NCBI RefSeq assembly: GCF_028389875.1
Contig: NC_084666.1
Location: 62,256,422-62,320,421, forward strand
Length of the DNA: 64,000 nt
DNA from: Rhea pennata
Lineage: Eukaryota > Chordata > Aves > Rheiformes > Rheidae
Direction of reading: 5' to 3'
The position numbers and the translations under genes are program-made. How positions within the stretch are numbered: position 1 is the first letter of the stretch; each line of letters starts with the position of its first letter. Shown here one piece after another: positions 1-11,689 of the stretch. The notes beneath the pieces were generated by a model that saw nothing but the letters and a program-made list of their open reading frames with translations, did not search any database and was not told the DNA's origin.

Positions 1-690
1 TATCCCAAAACTTTCCATGGTGATCCAGTAGATCTGTTTTCTTTCATATTTCCTTCTGTTCTATCTTGCTTTACCAGACTCTTCAATGTGTCAAAAAAGG
101 TTAATAAACATCTTAGTTCAAAGAGATTTTTAAATCTATACTGAGAAACAGTTACAATAAACATGAGTTTTAAATCCTATCAAAATAAATACATTGACAG
201 TAACGACACTCGTAGTACAAATAGCAGTGGACTTAAGTTGTCTGAGCAAAAGATTTTGTTTGGCATATTTATCTATTCATAATTATTAGGAGTTCCAAAA
301 TGATCATCATCTCTAAAATGCGTTAAGTTCCTGAGGATATAGTATGAGGATATGCATGCAGACATTTGTGTTTGTATTACGTTAATGTCTTGATGAGACT
401 CCTTAACAAATACCACCTATATTCCACCAGAAAATTTAGGAAGAATGCCTTGTCTTAACCTCTTCTCTAGTTTTTCTAGACATTGCAGGCAGTAAATAAA
501 TACAAAGTGCAAGCCAATTCGTTGCCCCTGGAAACTTACAGCTACCACAGCAAGCATGTATTTAAAATATACACTATGCAAGGAATCACAGCACAATATT
601 TCAGAAGATTAATTGTGTTCTAACAGTTAATCTAACTGTATCTTGTTGACATTTTTCAATCATAACTTTTGCTTTCTTCTAAAATACCAG
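1..690 (+). other. ZGRF1 intron, left edge
   Basis: AT-rich sequence with no reading frame resembling ZGRF1. It is bounded on the right by the acceptor of the Walker A exon. Nothing else is supported here. Confidence 0.8.
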
Positions 691-850
691 GTGTTTTTGG
701 AGCTGGAAAGAGCTATTTGCTGTCTGTTGTGATCTTGTTCCTAGTACAGCTCTTTGAAAGCAGTGAAGCTAAGGAGGGCCAAAGGCCAGTTCCGTGGAAA
801 CTTCTGATTGCTTCTTCCACTAATGTTGCCGTTGACAGGATACTGCTTGG
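691..850 (+). CDS. ZGRF1: ZGRF1 exon with Walker A motif
   Basis: Acceptor ...aaaataccag ends at 690 and donor gtaggt starts at 851. The exon enters with two bases completing a Gly codon. It encodes the ATP-binding P-loop GVFGAGKSY and, near its end, motif Ia (SSTNVAVDRILLG). It is the first exon visible in the window; everything to its left is intron. Confidence 0.95.
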
Positions 851-3800
851 GTAGGTTACAGTGAACTAAAATTTTAGAGTCTTTTTTTCCAATGACAAGA
901 ATGTACTTTTATGGTAAGGGTAATCGTGTTCATATTTCCAGCATAAAGCTTTAAAAAGCTGGCATTCTCCCTTTATGAAGTATCGCACAAGGACTTTAAT
1001 TTTACCTTTGATCCTTTGTACAGCACACCTACATTAAAAGACTGTTTAAGGCTAGCTGCACTAATTTGTGTAAGGCTAATACTGAACCCAACTTCCATCA
1101 CATTTACTATTAGAAGCTACCAGTCACAGAAGGTGATCAAGAAGCTTTGGGAAGTAGCAATAGGAAAAAGGTTTGGGGAGCTTCGGCATATATAGGAGAA
1201 GAAAAAGAAGTTGTTAGAGGTTAATGTGGAATAAAGCTCATGACTTGAAAGGGTAAAGGGAGGAAGGGAAAGTACAAATGGAAGATCATTTATGAGAAAA
1301 GAATTACAAAAGTATTAAACACTTTTGAGACAAATCATGATGAGATGATTTGATTTGACTTTAATTTACTTGAATTGTGTTCTAAGTTACTTTATGAATT
1401 ATAGAAGCTTGTATTTTTTTTTTGGATGGGTTTGTGTCTTTAGAACTATTTTTAAATTTTTCAAAATTGCTTCTTATATTTTTGTAATATGTACCATCTC
1501 TCTTTCTTTGAAGTCTACTTGATCTTGGATTTGAAGGTTTTATCAGAGTGGGAAGTATTAGGAAAATCGCCAAACCAATTCTTCCCTATAGGTAAGAATT
1601 TTGATCTTTGAAGGATCTGCAGAGATTATAAAATAGATTGTAATTATGTAGTACCGTAAAATGACTATTCTGAAGTCATCCAAAATGTGATCAGGTTCTC
1701 TCAGTATTTTTTTGAACAGTGCAAAAACAGAGTTTTTACTTTATTTGGGGAATTTGATTTGCTGCTGAATGGAGCTAATGTTTTGAAGAGAAAAGCAGTA
1801 GAAGAGAACAAAATAGTGGCAGTTAGAGATTGGGGAACATCCACAAGGAGGAAAAGCAGAAAAGAGAGGCTTAAAATAGATACATGCCATTCCTAGTGAT
1901 GAGAACTAGGAGGAAGTAATCGTAAATTTAATGTTCAGTGAATTAACAGTAACAAGTCATGAATTCTATACTTCTTACCCAAGTTAACTTTGCTGTATAA
2001 ATATAAAGTGTTATGGGGTTTATGATCTAGATTGTACTTTCTGCGCAATTTAAGAGAATGGGGTATAGATCAATCTCAGTAAAGATTAGATTTCCATTAC
2101 TTGGTGACAATAGCACATAAAAGGTATAAAATGTTAAATGAAATATTTCCCGTCAGGTCTAGCTCTGAGATCAACTGTATAGCTTGGAGAAGTCATTTAC
2201 CATGCTTATGTGGGGTTTTTGGGGGGTGGGAGGTGCAGTAAGTCTGAGCTGGTACAACAAAGGTCTGTTGTAAAACAGATGCTGTACTAGTCTATCTCAG
2301 TTAGATTTGTTGTGGGTTAGTACATTGCTGTGAAGTACTGTTATGTACTGCGTATGATTATTTTTCTATATTAGGTGTTCACTGAACTCTGAAAGCACTG
2401 TAATCTTTCATAACTGGAATAACTTTTATAAAATTGTTTTTGAAGTTTACATGCTGGCTCAGGAAATGAAAATGAACAATTAAAAGAATTACTTGCTCTC
2501 ATGAAAGAAGATTTAACTCCAGTTGAAAGAATCTATGTGAGGAAGAGTATTGAGCAACATAAATTAGGGACCAACAAAGCTGTGTTGCAACAGGTATTGT
2601 CAAAGTAGTTGGATGGAAAAGTGAGTATTCAGTATGCAATATCCACCAGGCCTGGCAAAGGGAAATTGGGAATCCTCTGTCTCATACTCAAGGCTGCCAA
2701 ACTCCAACTTTGAAACAAAAACTCCTGCTTTGAAAAATAAACCTGCTTTAGTCCTAGCATTCATTTTGATTCCACAGGTATGGCTTAATGACTGTGTGTG
2801 GGACTTCTCTTCTTCTTTGTGCTTATTCCTAGTGTTCATTGCTGACACCTTTGCCGCTGGGGTTTAAAAGGGTTGTGTAGTCGTAACTCTTGCTATATCA
2901 GACTTGCTGCAGTGTTAAATCCATGAATTTGTGAATTTTTCCAACATAGAAGCCTACCAAGCACAGCAATTGTCATTTCATCCTTCTCTGTGCATATGCA
3001 GTATTTATTACTGAAAGTTAGAATTTAATTTTTGAGGCTCTGTCAGCATGACATAGCATGCAGTCTTAAAAAAAAAATGTTACATGTGTTCTACTGCAGA
3101 AGCTATAGTTATGTACTGCACATAGATAAACTATTATATAATTTATCATTTTCTCTTTCTTTCTTTCCCCCTCACCAATAACAAAGGTAAAAGTGGTTGG
3201 AGTGACCTGTGCTGCCTGCCCATTCTCTTGTATGAATACCCTTAAATTTCCTGTGGTTGTTCTGGATGAATGCAGTCAGATGACTGAACCTGCTTCTCTC
3301 CTTCCTATTGCAAGGTACAGCCATCCTTTTGCATTTCAGCAGAGTGAAAACTTCTAGCTGGCAGTGACACAACTTTAAATAATTGCCGGACTTGGACATC
3401 TTGTAAAGGGCATAAGCTCCAAGCCCTTACCTTGGAAAGCAAGAAGAATAATTACAAGTTGAAGCCTGCTCTTAGATGCCATCATTGAGTTATCATGTTA
3501 TTTTAACTATGGAAAGAGAAAGATAGCGAAGCGAACCTGATCCGTAGTAATTTGTGATATATAAAGAAAGCACACACTTTTTAAAATGTTATAACCAGTG
3601 TATCATCCTTTGGGGATTTTTTTTTTTAATGATCTTGTTTAGGTTTCAATGTGAAAAGCTGGTCCTTGTTGGAGACCCTAAGCAATTACCACCAACTATT
3701 CAAGGGTCTGATAGTGTTCATGAAAAAGGATTGGAACAGACTCTGTTTGATCGGCTTTCCTTAATGGTATGTACTACTACTACATCTTTAACAGGATGGA

Positions 3801-6800
3801 GAGTGACATTCTAGGTCCACTGAAGTCAGTAAAAGTCCTGATTTAGATATCAGAAGGGTCAATATATCAGATATTTTATTTTATTTTGTATTTTATATTT
3901 TATTTTGTATTTTATATTTTATTTTGTATTTTATTTTAATGGAGCAGATTCCACTTTAGTGCAATTCTGTGTAAATGTTATTTTAACAGCACACAAAATT
4001 GAAAACATAACAAATGTAAAATAAGAATGAATTAAAGTACAATTACAGATTCTATCTTCTGATATTTAGGTACTGTTTCCAATACAGGTAGAAGAATCAG
4101 CAACTAAAATATTGGTTTGACTTTTGTTAAGCTGTATGTATGAAAGTAAACTCAGCTTATTGCAGGAATTACTTCCACTTAATAATTGTTTGATCTAATT
4201 TGTGTTGTGAATAACTTCATAATTCTTTTGTTCTCATTTTCTGCATCATATATCTTTAGGGACATAAAGCAATACTGCTTCGAACACAGTATCGATGTCA
4301 CCCTGCTATCAGTGCTATAGCCAACGAGCTGTTTTATGAAGGAAGTCTGATAAATGGTGTTTCAGAGGAAGACAGAAGTCCTTTATTGGATTGGCTTCCA
4401 ACACTATGCTTTTATAGTGTTAATGGGATGGAGCAAGTAAGCTTTTAAACATCTCTTATTTAAAAAGTCAATATATTGTCGTTTTTGCCATTCTATTTCC
4501 ATTTGTGTTGTCTGTATGTGGCAAAATGTATTTTAACTGCTAGTTATCAGAGCTAAATTAGAGCTTCTTCCTCATTTCCAGATAGAAAGAGACAACAGCT
4601 TTTATAATATGGCAGAAGCTCATTTTACAGTCAAGCTCATCCAATGTCTGATTGCAAGTGGAATAGAAGGATCTGCAATTGGTGTGATTACTCTTTATAA
4701 ATCACAGATGTGTAAGGTTTGTATAATATATTATCAGTAAAATATTTTTCTTAAATTTATTCTTTTAGAATAAACATGGGCTACATTTGAACAAGAAAAA
4801 CAGCTGAGCTAGAAGTAAAAAAGTACTGAAAAGGTGAAGCAGGAATTACATTTGTTGTCTCATTTAAATAAAATCGATATAATTATTTCTCTAAAAAATC
4901 AGAGAATGTTTTAATTCAAACTTGCCTCAGAATTTTTGGTTTCTTTTATTTTTTTCTTCCCCCTCCCCCACTCAAATGCATACTCAGAAAACTGGTAAGT
5001 TAACTAGCACACAATATTCACAAATGAATCAGGAATTATTACAAATTGGTATTTATGACAGAAACAGAATTGTTATATTCAATAACACTGATGTTACCTG
5101 TTTGGCAGGATTGCAGGTTACCTAACCTGGTCATCCAAGGCTGACATGGGCTGCTGTGATTACTAAGCAAAAGCATTAGTTGCCAGACTGAATGCCACCA
5201 GTGTTTTGTCAAATAAGGGTTAATTGCAAAATATTTTATAGTAGTTAGCTGAGGTTTTTCTGTCATTGCAATCTGTATTTTCTTAATCTGCATCTCGTGT
5301 CAAGTCAGACTTTTTGATTGCTTTTGCACAAGACAGTGATTGACTGTGTGAATACCTAACTCCTCCACATCTATATTCATTTGTCTGTAGATTCAGAATT
5401 TGCTTAGTGGTGTACCCTCTGAGGCTCCTGAAATTAAAGCTGTCCAAGTGTCCACTGTAGATGCCTTCCAAGGAGCTGAGAAGGAGATGATTGTTTTGTC
5501 GTGTGTAAGAACAAGACAAGTTGGATTCATAGATTCGGAAAAGAGAATGAATGTTGCACTGACAAGAGCAAAGAGGCATTTGTTGATTGTTGGAAATCTA
5601 GCCTGTTTGAGTAAGAACAGACTGTGGGGAAGAGTAATTCATCACTGCAGAGGTAATACGTTCTTTTCCTTTATTTTCAAAATCATCTGGCTTAACTTTT
5701 TTTTGGCCATATGGTACATTGCAACCACTACAAGTAAAATGCAATTTTATCTGCAAACTGTTTTCATACTTCACACTTATTTGTTATCCAGTAATGGGAC
5801 TTACCTTTGATGCCATCGGATAGTTAAACAAAAAGCATTGTGGGAAGGAAATTTGAAAATCATAATATCACTGCATTTCTAGCCCTTTCCCAGATCGCTT
5901 TTACCTAGTAGACCCAAACAGAAACATGTTACAAACAAATTCTTCTATATAACAGAATATTTGAACTAATAGTATTCAAATAAAGACAATAAAAGTCATG
6001 AGGTCTTTCTATGAATAAGGGCTCATTATCTTTGGAAGATACATTTTGATCTGCTTAAAAAAATGCTACTGGAGATCAGTAAGCTCTATCAAGTAATTCC
6101 TCTTAGCTTTGTTTGCAAGTGACTATCTTGTCAACATATTTGTTTTATCAGAACTCAGAAGGAAATAAAGGTTTTGAAAATCAATTTCTTACATAGTTTC
6201 CAAATATTTCCTGAAGTTTACTGTAATTCTGTATTTCATAAAATCAAAAGCTTATCCTGTTTAAAAACAAAGCAAAACAAAAGCCTCATGGTTACCCTTT
6301 ATAACTCTACTAGAAGGTGTTTAAAATGCCTGATCAGCCCCTTTGTCCTATATAGCTTTGCTTCCACAGCATGCATGCTTTGGAAACATATTTCCTCCCT
6401 TCGTTGGTGCTTCAGTTATCCCCCTCGAAAGGAGATGGTTCGAATCTGGAAACATTATTTACCTCTCATCTTAGATTTTTTTTTTTCCCTTGGAAGATTT
6501 CTTTGAATGGGCAGAGTATCCAATCACCTAAGTAAGTTTAATAAAATCTGACTGAATCAGACTTCTCAGTGGCCACTAAGGCACCCTTGCAGAGGGATGC
6601 ATCCCATTTCAGAGGAACAGAGCTTTCCATTAGCAAAAAGGGAATTCCTGGCTTGTAAGGCAAGAGATAGTGAATCTTGGAAAGAGATTAACTGGAGAAG
6701 GTGTGAAAGAGATAGCTGCTGAAAGAGTAATTACTTTACTTATCTACTTGGTTGATATCAAAGGAAGCATCTCGTTAATGATTGAACTACCATTTGTTGG

Positions 6801-7012
6801 ATTTTGGAAAATAATGTTCTCTTATCACCAGAGACTAAAATATGTGATGAATACTGTAAAATGAGATGTAATTATCCTGTTTATTACTATGTTTAGGTTG
6901 GGAAAATGGATTACAACATGTAAGCCAGTGTGAGCAACAGCTAAACAACATTCTTAAGTGTTATTTGGAGAAAAAGAATGCAGAGGAAAGGGGTAAGAAA
7001 AAGGAAAAATAA
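691..7012 (+). CDS. ZGRF1: ZGRF1 (GRF-type zinc finger helicase), 3' part: helicase core and C-terminus, nine exons
   Basis: Spliced coding sequence of exons 691-850, 1514-1591, 2446-2593, 3187-3314, 3643-3766, 4260-4436, 4582-4716, 5391-5652 and 6897-7012 gives about 441 residues in one open frame, all junctions GT/AG and phase-compatible. The motifs of a UPF1-like superfamily 1 helicase appear in order: Walker A (GVFGAGKS), Ia (SSTNVAVDR), II/Walker B (VVLDECSQ), III (VGDPKQLPPT), QYRCHP, V (STVDAFQGAEKE) and VI (NVALTRAKRHLL). The match to the C-terminal third of vertebrate ZGRF1 is close throughout. In the family, ZGRF1 is a nuclear 5'-to-3' DNA helicase acting in homologous recombination and interstrand-crosslink repair; that is family knowledge, not visible here. 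The N-terminal exons, including the GRF zinc finger, lie left of the window. NEUROG2 follows in tandem about 6 kb downstream, as in other vertebrates. Confidence 0.96.
1514..1591 (+). CDS. ZGRF1: ZGRF1 exon (between motifs Ia and II)
   Basis: A 78-bp exon preceded by tttgaag and followed by gtaag. It reads LLDLGFEGFIRVGSIRKIAK and then PILPY, closely like the vertebrate ZGRF1 segment after motif Ia. Phases on both sides fit the neighbouring exons. Confidence 0.94.
2446..2593 (+). CDS. ZGRF1: ZGRF1 exon (helicase 1A/1B linker)
   Basis: A 148-bp exon preceded by tttttgaag and ended by cag/gtattg. It encodes an acidic-basic helical stretch containing NENEQLKELLALMKEDLTP, typical of ZGRF1 between motif Ia and motif II. 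Confidence 0.94.
3187..3314 (+). CDS. ZGRF1: ZGRF1 exon with Walker B motif
   Basis: A 128-bp exon after acaaag and before gtacag. It carries VVGVTCAACPF and the Walker B box VVLDECSQMTEPASLLPIA. The DECSQ form resembles the DEAA/DECT boxes of UPF1-like helicases. Confidence 0.95.
3643..3766 (+). CDS. ZGRF1: ZGRF1 exon with helicase motif III
   Basis: A 124-bp exon preceded by a T-rich tract ending gtttag and followed by gtatgt. It encodes LVLVGDPKQLPPTIQGSD, motif III with the sensor Gln, and then GLEQTLFDRLSLM. Confidence 0.95.
3872..3938. repeat. AT-rich tandem repeat in a ZGRF1 intron
   Basis: Nearly three copies of a 19-bp unit (tattttattttgtatttta) in the intron between the motif III and QYRCHP exons. 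Confidence 0.85.
4260..4436 (+). CDS. ZGRF1: ZGRF1 exon with QYRCHP motif
   Basis: A 177-bp (59-codon) exon after tatctttag and before gtaagc. It encodes LLRTQYRCHPAISAIANELF, the motif IV-like QYRxHP signature of UPF1-type helicases, and ends with LCFYSVNGMEQ. Confidence 0.95.
4582..4716 (+). CDS. ZGRF1: ZGRF1 exon (RecA2 domain)
   Basis: A 135-bp (45-codon) exon after ctcatttccag and before gtttgt. It encodes IERDNSFYNMAEAHF and GVITLYKSQMCK, the start of the second RecA-like domain. Confidence 0.95.
5391..5652 (+). CDS. ZGRF1: ZGRF1 exon with helicase motifs V and VI
   Basis: A 262-bp exon after ttgtctgtag and before gtaata. Motif V (VSTVDAFQGAEKEMIVLSCV) is followed by motif VI with the arginine finger region (EKRMNVALTRAKRHLLIVGN), so the ATPase machinery is complete. 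Confidence 0.96.
6897..7012 (+). CDS. ZGRF1: ZGRF1 terminal exon
   Basis: The acceptor is tatgtttag at 6888-6896. The exon enters by completing the Gly codon left by the 5652 donor, then reads WENGLQHVSQCEQQLNNILK and a Lys/Glu-rich tail before TAA at 7010-7012. Mammalian ZGRF1 also ends in a short Lys/Glu/Ser-rich tail, which supports this as the true C-terminus. Confidence 0.93.
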
Positions 7013-7184
7013 AGTGTGTGCATATTTTTATATATTAAAAAAGTACAAATTGTATGTTTATAAAGATTACTAGGACTCTTCAAGCAAATTTGTTTTTTGT
7101 GGGATAATTAATTTTATTTACACCTCAGTGTGCTGGTACTCCTGTGTTAATCCTCTGTTTATAAGGCTAAAAACAAAGAATAAA
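7008..7184 (+). terminator. ZGRF1: ZGRF1 polyadenylation signals
   Basis: AATAAA at 7008-7013 overlaps the stop codon, ATTAAA lies at 7034-7039 and a second AATAAA at 7179-7184, just before a T/GT-rich stretch. The 7179 signal is the likelier one because the first would leave almost no 3' UTR. Confidence 0.55.
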
Positions 7185-7199
7185 GTAATTGTATCTGCT

Positions 7200-8840
7200 C
7201 AATAACTGATTCCTTTTATGCTTAAAAAATACCTGATTGTATTATTTGTTTCATTGTACTTCAGGCTAGATATAGACTTAACTTATCTTAAAACAATTTT
7301 GTAGTTACACATCAGAAGCATGATTCAAAAGGGAGTAATAAAACAAAGAGTTTGGGATTTTTTGAAAAAATAAAAATACATGTCTTTGGTCTATTAAATC
7401 TTTGAATGTCAACAGAGGCAAATAAGAGATTGATCTGCATCTAGACTTCGTACAGAGGTGCCTGGAGACTACTAAAAAGATCAAGTATTTTGTTTGGGAA
7501 AGAGATACTGTTGTGTCAGAAACATTCTGTGACAAGAAACAAAGTTCAGTAACTTCACCATGTCAAAAATTTAATCAATAGGCTTTCTCAAAGCCTGTAC
7601 AGGGAGCTTCAGTGATTAACATGTAAACTGTGGGAGAAAGGATGCTAAGTGTGGACCTCATAAAAGTTCTGGATGCTGCAGTGATGCTAAATTTCTTTCT
7701 TTCTGAGAAGGCTCCAAGGAACGCCGGAGAGCCTGCTGTAGAACAGGCATCTTAATAGCACTGAAACTATTCTCAAGTTATTACAAGTAATCTGATTTCT
7801 TTCTTTCTGCAGCTTTGAAAGTAACTGCCTCGTGACTAGCATGTGTTGTTGAGTTGTCTCTGGAAATAAATCGGAATCGTGGGAAACACATGCTATAACC
7901 ATACTGTAGTTCAGTAAGCTAGCTGACTATGGACCTGGTTAGCCCAAGATGACATAAGGAGGAAAGAGGGAAAGTTTATTTTACCCCAAAGAAGTGAGTT
8001 AAATTCCTGCTGCCTAAGCAAATGAGTGTGGAGTGGGGTGGAGCAGTCTGCCAGAACAGGACTCTCGGCTGCCCTGAGTCACCCTGTGGAGGTGAATGTC
8101 TTTGCTCAAGCTCCAGCAGTCAGAGCTAGCATGGTTTTTGGGCAGGCTGTGGACAGCTAACACTACCTAGCTATTGGCAGGCAGGGGGCCGCCTTCCTAA
8201 GGGACAAATTGTTTATCCTCTTGTATAGTTTCTCAATTGTTGCTGCTGCTTTGATGGCTCTGTCTGAGAGAGGGGATACTGGATTTTAGATGGGTTACAA
8301 CCTTGATCTAAGCTGATGGTTGTTTCCTATGGGTTCACTGGTACCTACATGGGGGCGGGGGAGAGAGACTATGCCATGCAAATGTGTTCTTCCATGTAAT
8401 AAACTCGCACCTTGCTGCTGTTTACCAGGAAGGGCCCAGTGCTTGCAGTGTTTTGCTTTCCCAGTGTGGCATTTACCCCTTGCAGTGAGGTGTAACCCAA
8501 CGCCCTTGTTTCTGGGAAGCAGCAACTCATGCTGGACAGCAAGTGCAGCCAGCTGCCACAAAAATCTTTACCTAGAGGAAGAAGACAACTGCATTTTGTA
8601 ATCCACAATGGCTAAAAGATGTGTAGTAAAACTAAACATTTTGGTAACCTTTCCCAAAACAGCAGCAAGAAGCAAAACCTATTGCAAAGTATCTCTCTGA
8701 AACTGGATTTTTAGCAGTAGATTTTAGACAGCTTTCTTAGGCTGCTGCCTAGGGCCCCTAGATTCCCCCCTTTAGTTCCGATGCCAGTGGCTCTGTCACC
8801 CCATGAAACACGTGCCCTTCCCTAGGCCTCTCCTATGTTT
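7200..8840. other. Intergenic, ZGRF1 to NEUROG2, proximal part
   Basis: Ordinary AT-leaning intergenic sequence. Short open frames around 8300-8600 lie on both strands and show no recognisable protein, so I call no gene. Confidence 0.6.
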
Positions 8841-8844
8841 TTTA

Positions 8845-9060
8845 CGCTCGCAGCGTTACCTGCTGGCGCCCGGGGTTCGAGGCGCCTCGGGGTTGCTGCT
8901 AGCGACCCGCGCCCGCCGGGAGCGGCGGGGCCGCGCCGCGCCGCGCCCGGCAGGTGGCGCCGCCGCCCGCGGGGCCGCCCGGCTGCACGGCCCGGCGAGG
9001 AGCGCCCCTCGCCGCGGTGCGCGCCGGGCCTCAGCTGGCCGTCACGGGCCGGGAGGAGTG
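8845..9060. promoter_or_regulatory. Isolated CpG-rich block upstream of NEUROG2
   Basis: About 215 bp of very high GC with dense CG dinucleotides, including gaggcgcctc and repeated gccgcgcc strings. It starts and stops sharply in AT-rich sequence. It lies about 4.3 kb upstream of the NEUROG2 TATA box and directly abuts an AT-rich, transcription-factor-site-rich stretch. No TATA box, no convincing reading frame. Candidate CpG-island enhancer or an unannotated start site. Confidence 0.5.
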
Positions 9061-9079
9061 AAGTGGAGAGAAAGAAGAA

Positions 9080-9420
9080 ACAGTAGACGCCTGAATAGCT
9101 CCTTTAAATTACTGCTGACACCTCTGTTGCAGCTCCCTAAAATCTCAATCAACAATCCATTAGAACTCGACGGGAGTAAAACTAAATCCTCGTTTAAGTG
9201 TATTTATCCGATCTCTTTTCTCTCTTTCAAATGCTAAATCCATTTCAGCATATGCCCCTTCTTTTTCTCGCCTTTCTCTAAAGACTGGCAGCCTATACTA
9301 CTCTTGTAAATATGAAAGATGCTAATCATATGACATATCACGTCTCAGTCGGAGCTTGGAATAAAGCCTTGAGATTTGGGATCATTGCCTCCAGACAACA
9401 GCTTCATCAGCCGGAAAGTT
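9080..9420. promoter_or_regulatory. Candidate conserved enhancer upstream of NEUROG2
   Basis: Non-repetitive, AT-leaning sequence dense in motifs typical of neural enhancers: homeobox-type aaattactg and ccattag, SOX-type caacaat, an octamer-like atgctaat and, one base further, the E-box CATATG at 9327-9332. Conservation is inferred from composition only. Confidence 0.35.
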
Positions 9421-9429
9421 GTTTTTTTT

Positions 9430-10700
9430 CTCCTTTCCTTCAACTCTCAATCCCTTCTTTGTCTGGGGGAAAATGCAGCCAACTCGAGCCACCCTGGCCA
9501 TATGGTTCACTCTGTGTTTTCTTAGTTGAATTCTGAATTGTTTGTGACTTGCGAAGGGTTTTTTTTTTCTTTTTTTCCCTATTTTTTTTTTGGAAGTGTG
9601 TATAAAGACATAGAGGAGGCTGCCTGTGCTGGAGCAGCTTCGCAGGGTTGCTGCATGTTATTCGCATGTTCCCTTCACACACTCCTGCACACACTTCACT
9701 GCTACTATTCCATCCAAGAGCCAAAATATAAAGTCCCAGACAAACTTTTAATGGCAACACAAGTGATTCCAGAGACCTTAGGGTTTTTTTTTGTTTGTTT
9801 TGGTTTGTTTTTGTTTTGTTTTGTTTCTCTCTGGAGGATGAAAATGCCCTTCTTTAATATGATTTGTTCTGTTTTTCAGCAGTGCCTGCACCTATCCCCA
9901 ACCTGGTCTGGATTTTTGGTGAGTGTGTAGAATAGGGTATATGCTTTCTAGCAAATCTGTTGTGAAAACAATGCCTTGGACAAGAGAAGCACAGAAGTAT
10001 TCTGTAGTAAGGAAGAGTAGCTTTTAAGACATGTATAAATTAGGAGCTGAATGAGTTTGGTGCGCTCAAGTTTGGATAGCCCCTGTTTGATAGCAGCCTG
10101 CCAAATTTTCTTTCTATCTTTCCTTACACAAACCCCCAAAAAGGCCCTTTCACCAAATCATTAAATTCTACAGAGGTGGTCAAGCTAGTCCTGCTTTTCA
10201 TGCGTTTGAGAAAGAAAAGGGTCCTTGAAGTTTAGAAGATGCCCAAGGAAAACTCATTGAATGACATCAAAAGAATGAGTTTCCATAGCTGTTGAAGCAC
10301 GAGAGCTGTGTAGCTGCACAAAAGCGGGTTGGGGCAGTGGGACTGTCCCACTGCTCTATCCCAGCACAATTGGGTCACTGAAATAGGGAATTAATTACCA
10401 TTGGAGAGTGGGCAGCCCATTCACCACTGGCTGAGTTTTATTAAACGCCAATATAAATAACAAAACAACTCTTGTGGCTGCACTATTCCTACACGCCAAA
10501 GGAAGGATTATGTTGGGGATTAACATCTTAAAGTCTATGAGACTTTCTGACTCAAGGCTCGGAGCTGGTAATCGTATTTGTCTCCTGGTTCAGCGATTAG
10601 TGCTCTCCCTCGCGCACCTTCGCCTGGATGGCCAATGTCCCTTTTTGCAGGCACCGCGTTTTTCACACAATCGGCTGTTCTTTTCCCCAGATCTATAGAA
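9430..10700. other. Intergenic, upstream of NEUROG2
   Basis: Non-coding sequence with T-rich low-complexity tracts at about 9558-9592 and 9782-9826 (runs of gtttt and gttt units). No gene-like reading frame recognised. Confidence 0.6.
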
Positions 10701-11680
10701 AAGAATAAGAAAACTGAAGCGTGTTCACGCGCTCCTCAAGCTTCTTCTCTTCTTCATGGGAAACGAAGGGACCGGCGCCCTTTTTTCACGGGAGGGGGGA
10801 GGTAGGAGAGCCAAAACCCCTTCGGGGCTGGGGCTGGGGCTGGAGGAGGGGGGGGCGACACAGGCAGGGCGCCGGGTCGCAAAATCGCTCCGCGGGCCTG
10901 CACCTGCCATGCAAATCTGCCGCCAACAACGGGGCTTGTCCACTGGGGGGTGCAGGGTGCTGAAGCGACAGTGCTGAAGGGCGCACAGGGGGCTCAGGAG
11001 CAGGGCCTGGCCTCGTGCGGCCCCTGCAGTGCTGCGCAGGGATTTGGGGGGGGAGGGGGTGTAGCAGCACCAGGGTGCACCCCAGCGCCCGACCAGGAGG
11101 GCCGCAGAATGACCCCCCAGTTTAAGGGCGGAGATGTCGTGCTTGGCCGCGCGGCCCTCTTGCGAGGTCGGCGCAGCCGGCACCCCGGGCTGCTGGGTGC
11201 CTTGGCCCCCTTTCCGCCCTGCGGCTCGGGCCTGGCCGGCGCGCGCAACCTGTGCGGTCGGCGTGTGGGTGCAGGGGTCTCTCGGCAACGCAGGCCTGCA
11301 ACTTTCAGGGCTATCAGGTCGCCTCAGAGTTCAAGCTGCTTAGGGCAAACAAAGCCTCTTGGAGGGGCTACCGCTCTCCCGCGCGCCGCCTCGGTTAGGC
11401 TGGAATCATTGTGCCCCTGTTTCTTGATCGTTGCCTGCTCCAGGCTTTTGTCCCTGTGAAGTGGGACGGCGCCGGGCAAAGGGGCTGGAGTTGAACAGTT
11501 TGACCTCAGAGGACGGTTCGCGCCACGGAGAGCGGCAGTACAGCTGCCGGCCGCCCCGGCCGAGCCCGCGGGGCGCCCTGGGGCCACGTGAGCGCCTCTC
11601 GCGCCTGGCCAGGCGCCGCCACGCGTCCCTCCCGCGCCGCAGCCCGTGGCCGGCCACGGTGCACCATGAGTGACTCTGCC
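10700..11680. promoter_or_regulatory. GC-rich block 2-3 kb upstream of NEUROG2
   Basis: Roughly 1 kb of high GC with many CG dinucleotides and G-runs. It contains a CACGTG E-box at 11584-11589 and a perfect 16-bp palindrome, ccgtggccggccacgg, at 11644-11659. Overlapping open frames on both strands are the expected result of stop-poor GC-rich DNA; none resembles a protein family. Confidence 0.4.
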
Positions 11681-11689
11681 TGCGGCTTA

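Noticed and set aside
5085-5250. Possible snoRNA in the ZGRF1 intron before the motif V/VI exon
   Set aside because: ctgatgtt and several ctga words occur, but no proper C/D pair with a terminal stem, nor an H/ACA hinge, could be built by eye.
8872-8886. ggttcgaggcg as a tRNA B-box
   Set aside because: The last bases do not fit the B-box consensus, there is no A-box at the right distance and no cloverleaf; it is part of the gaggcgcctc palindrome in the CpG block.
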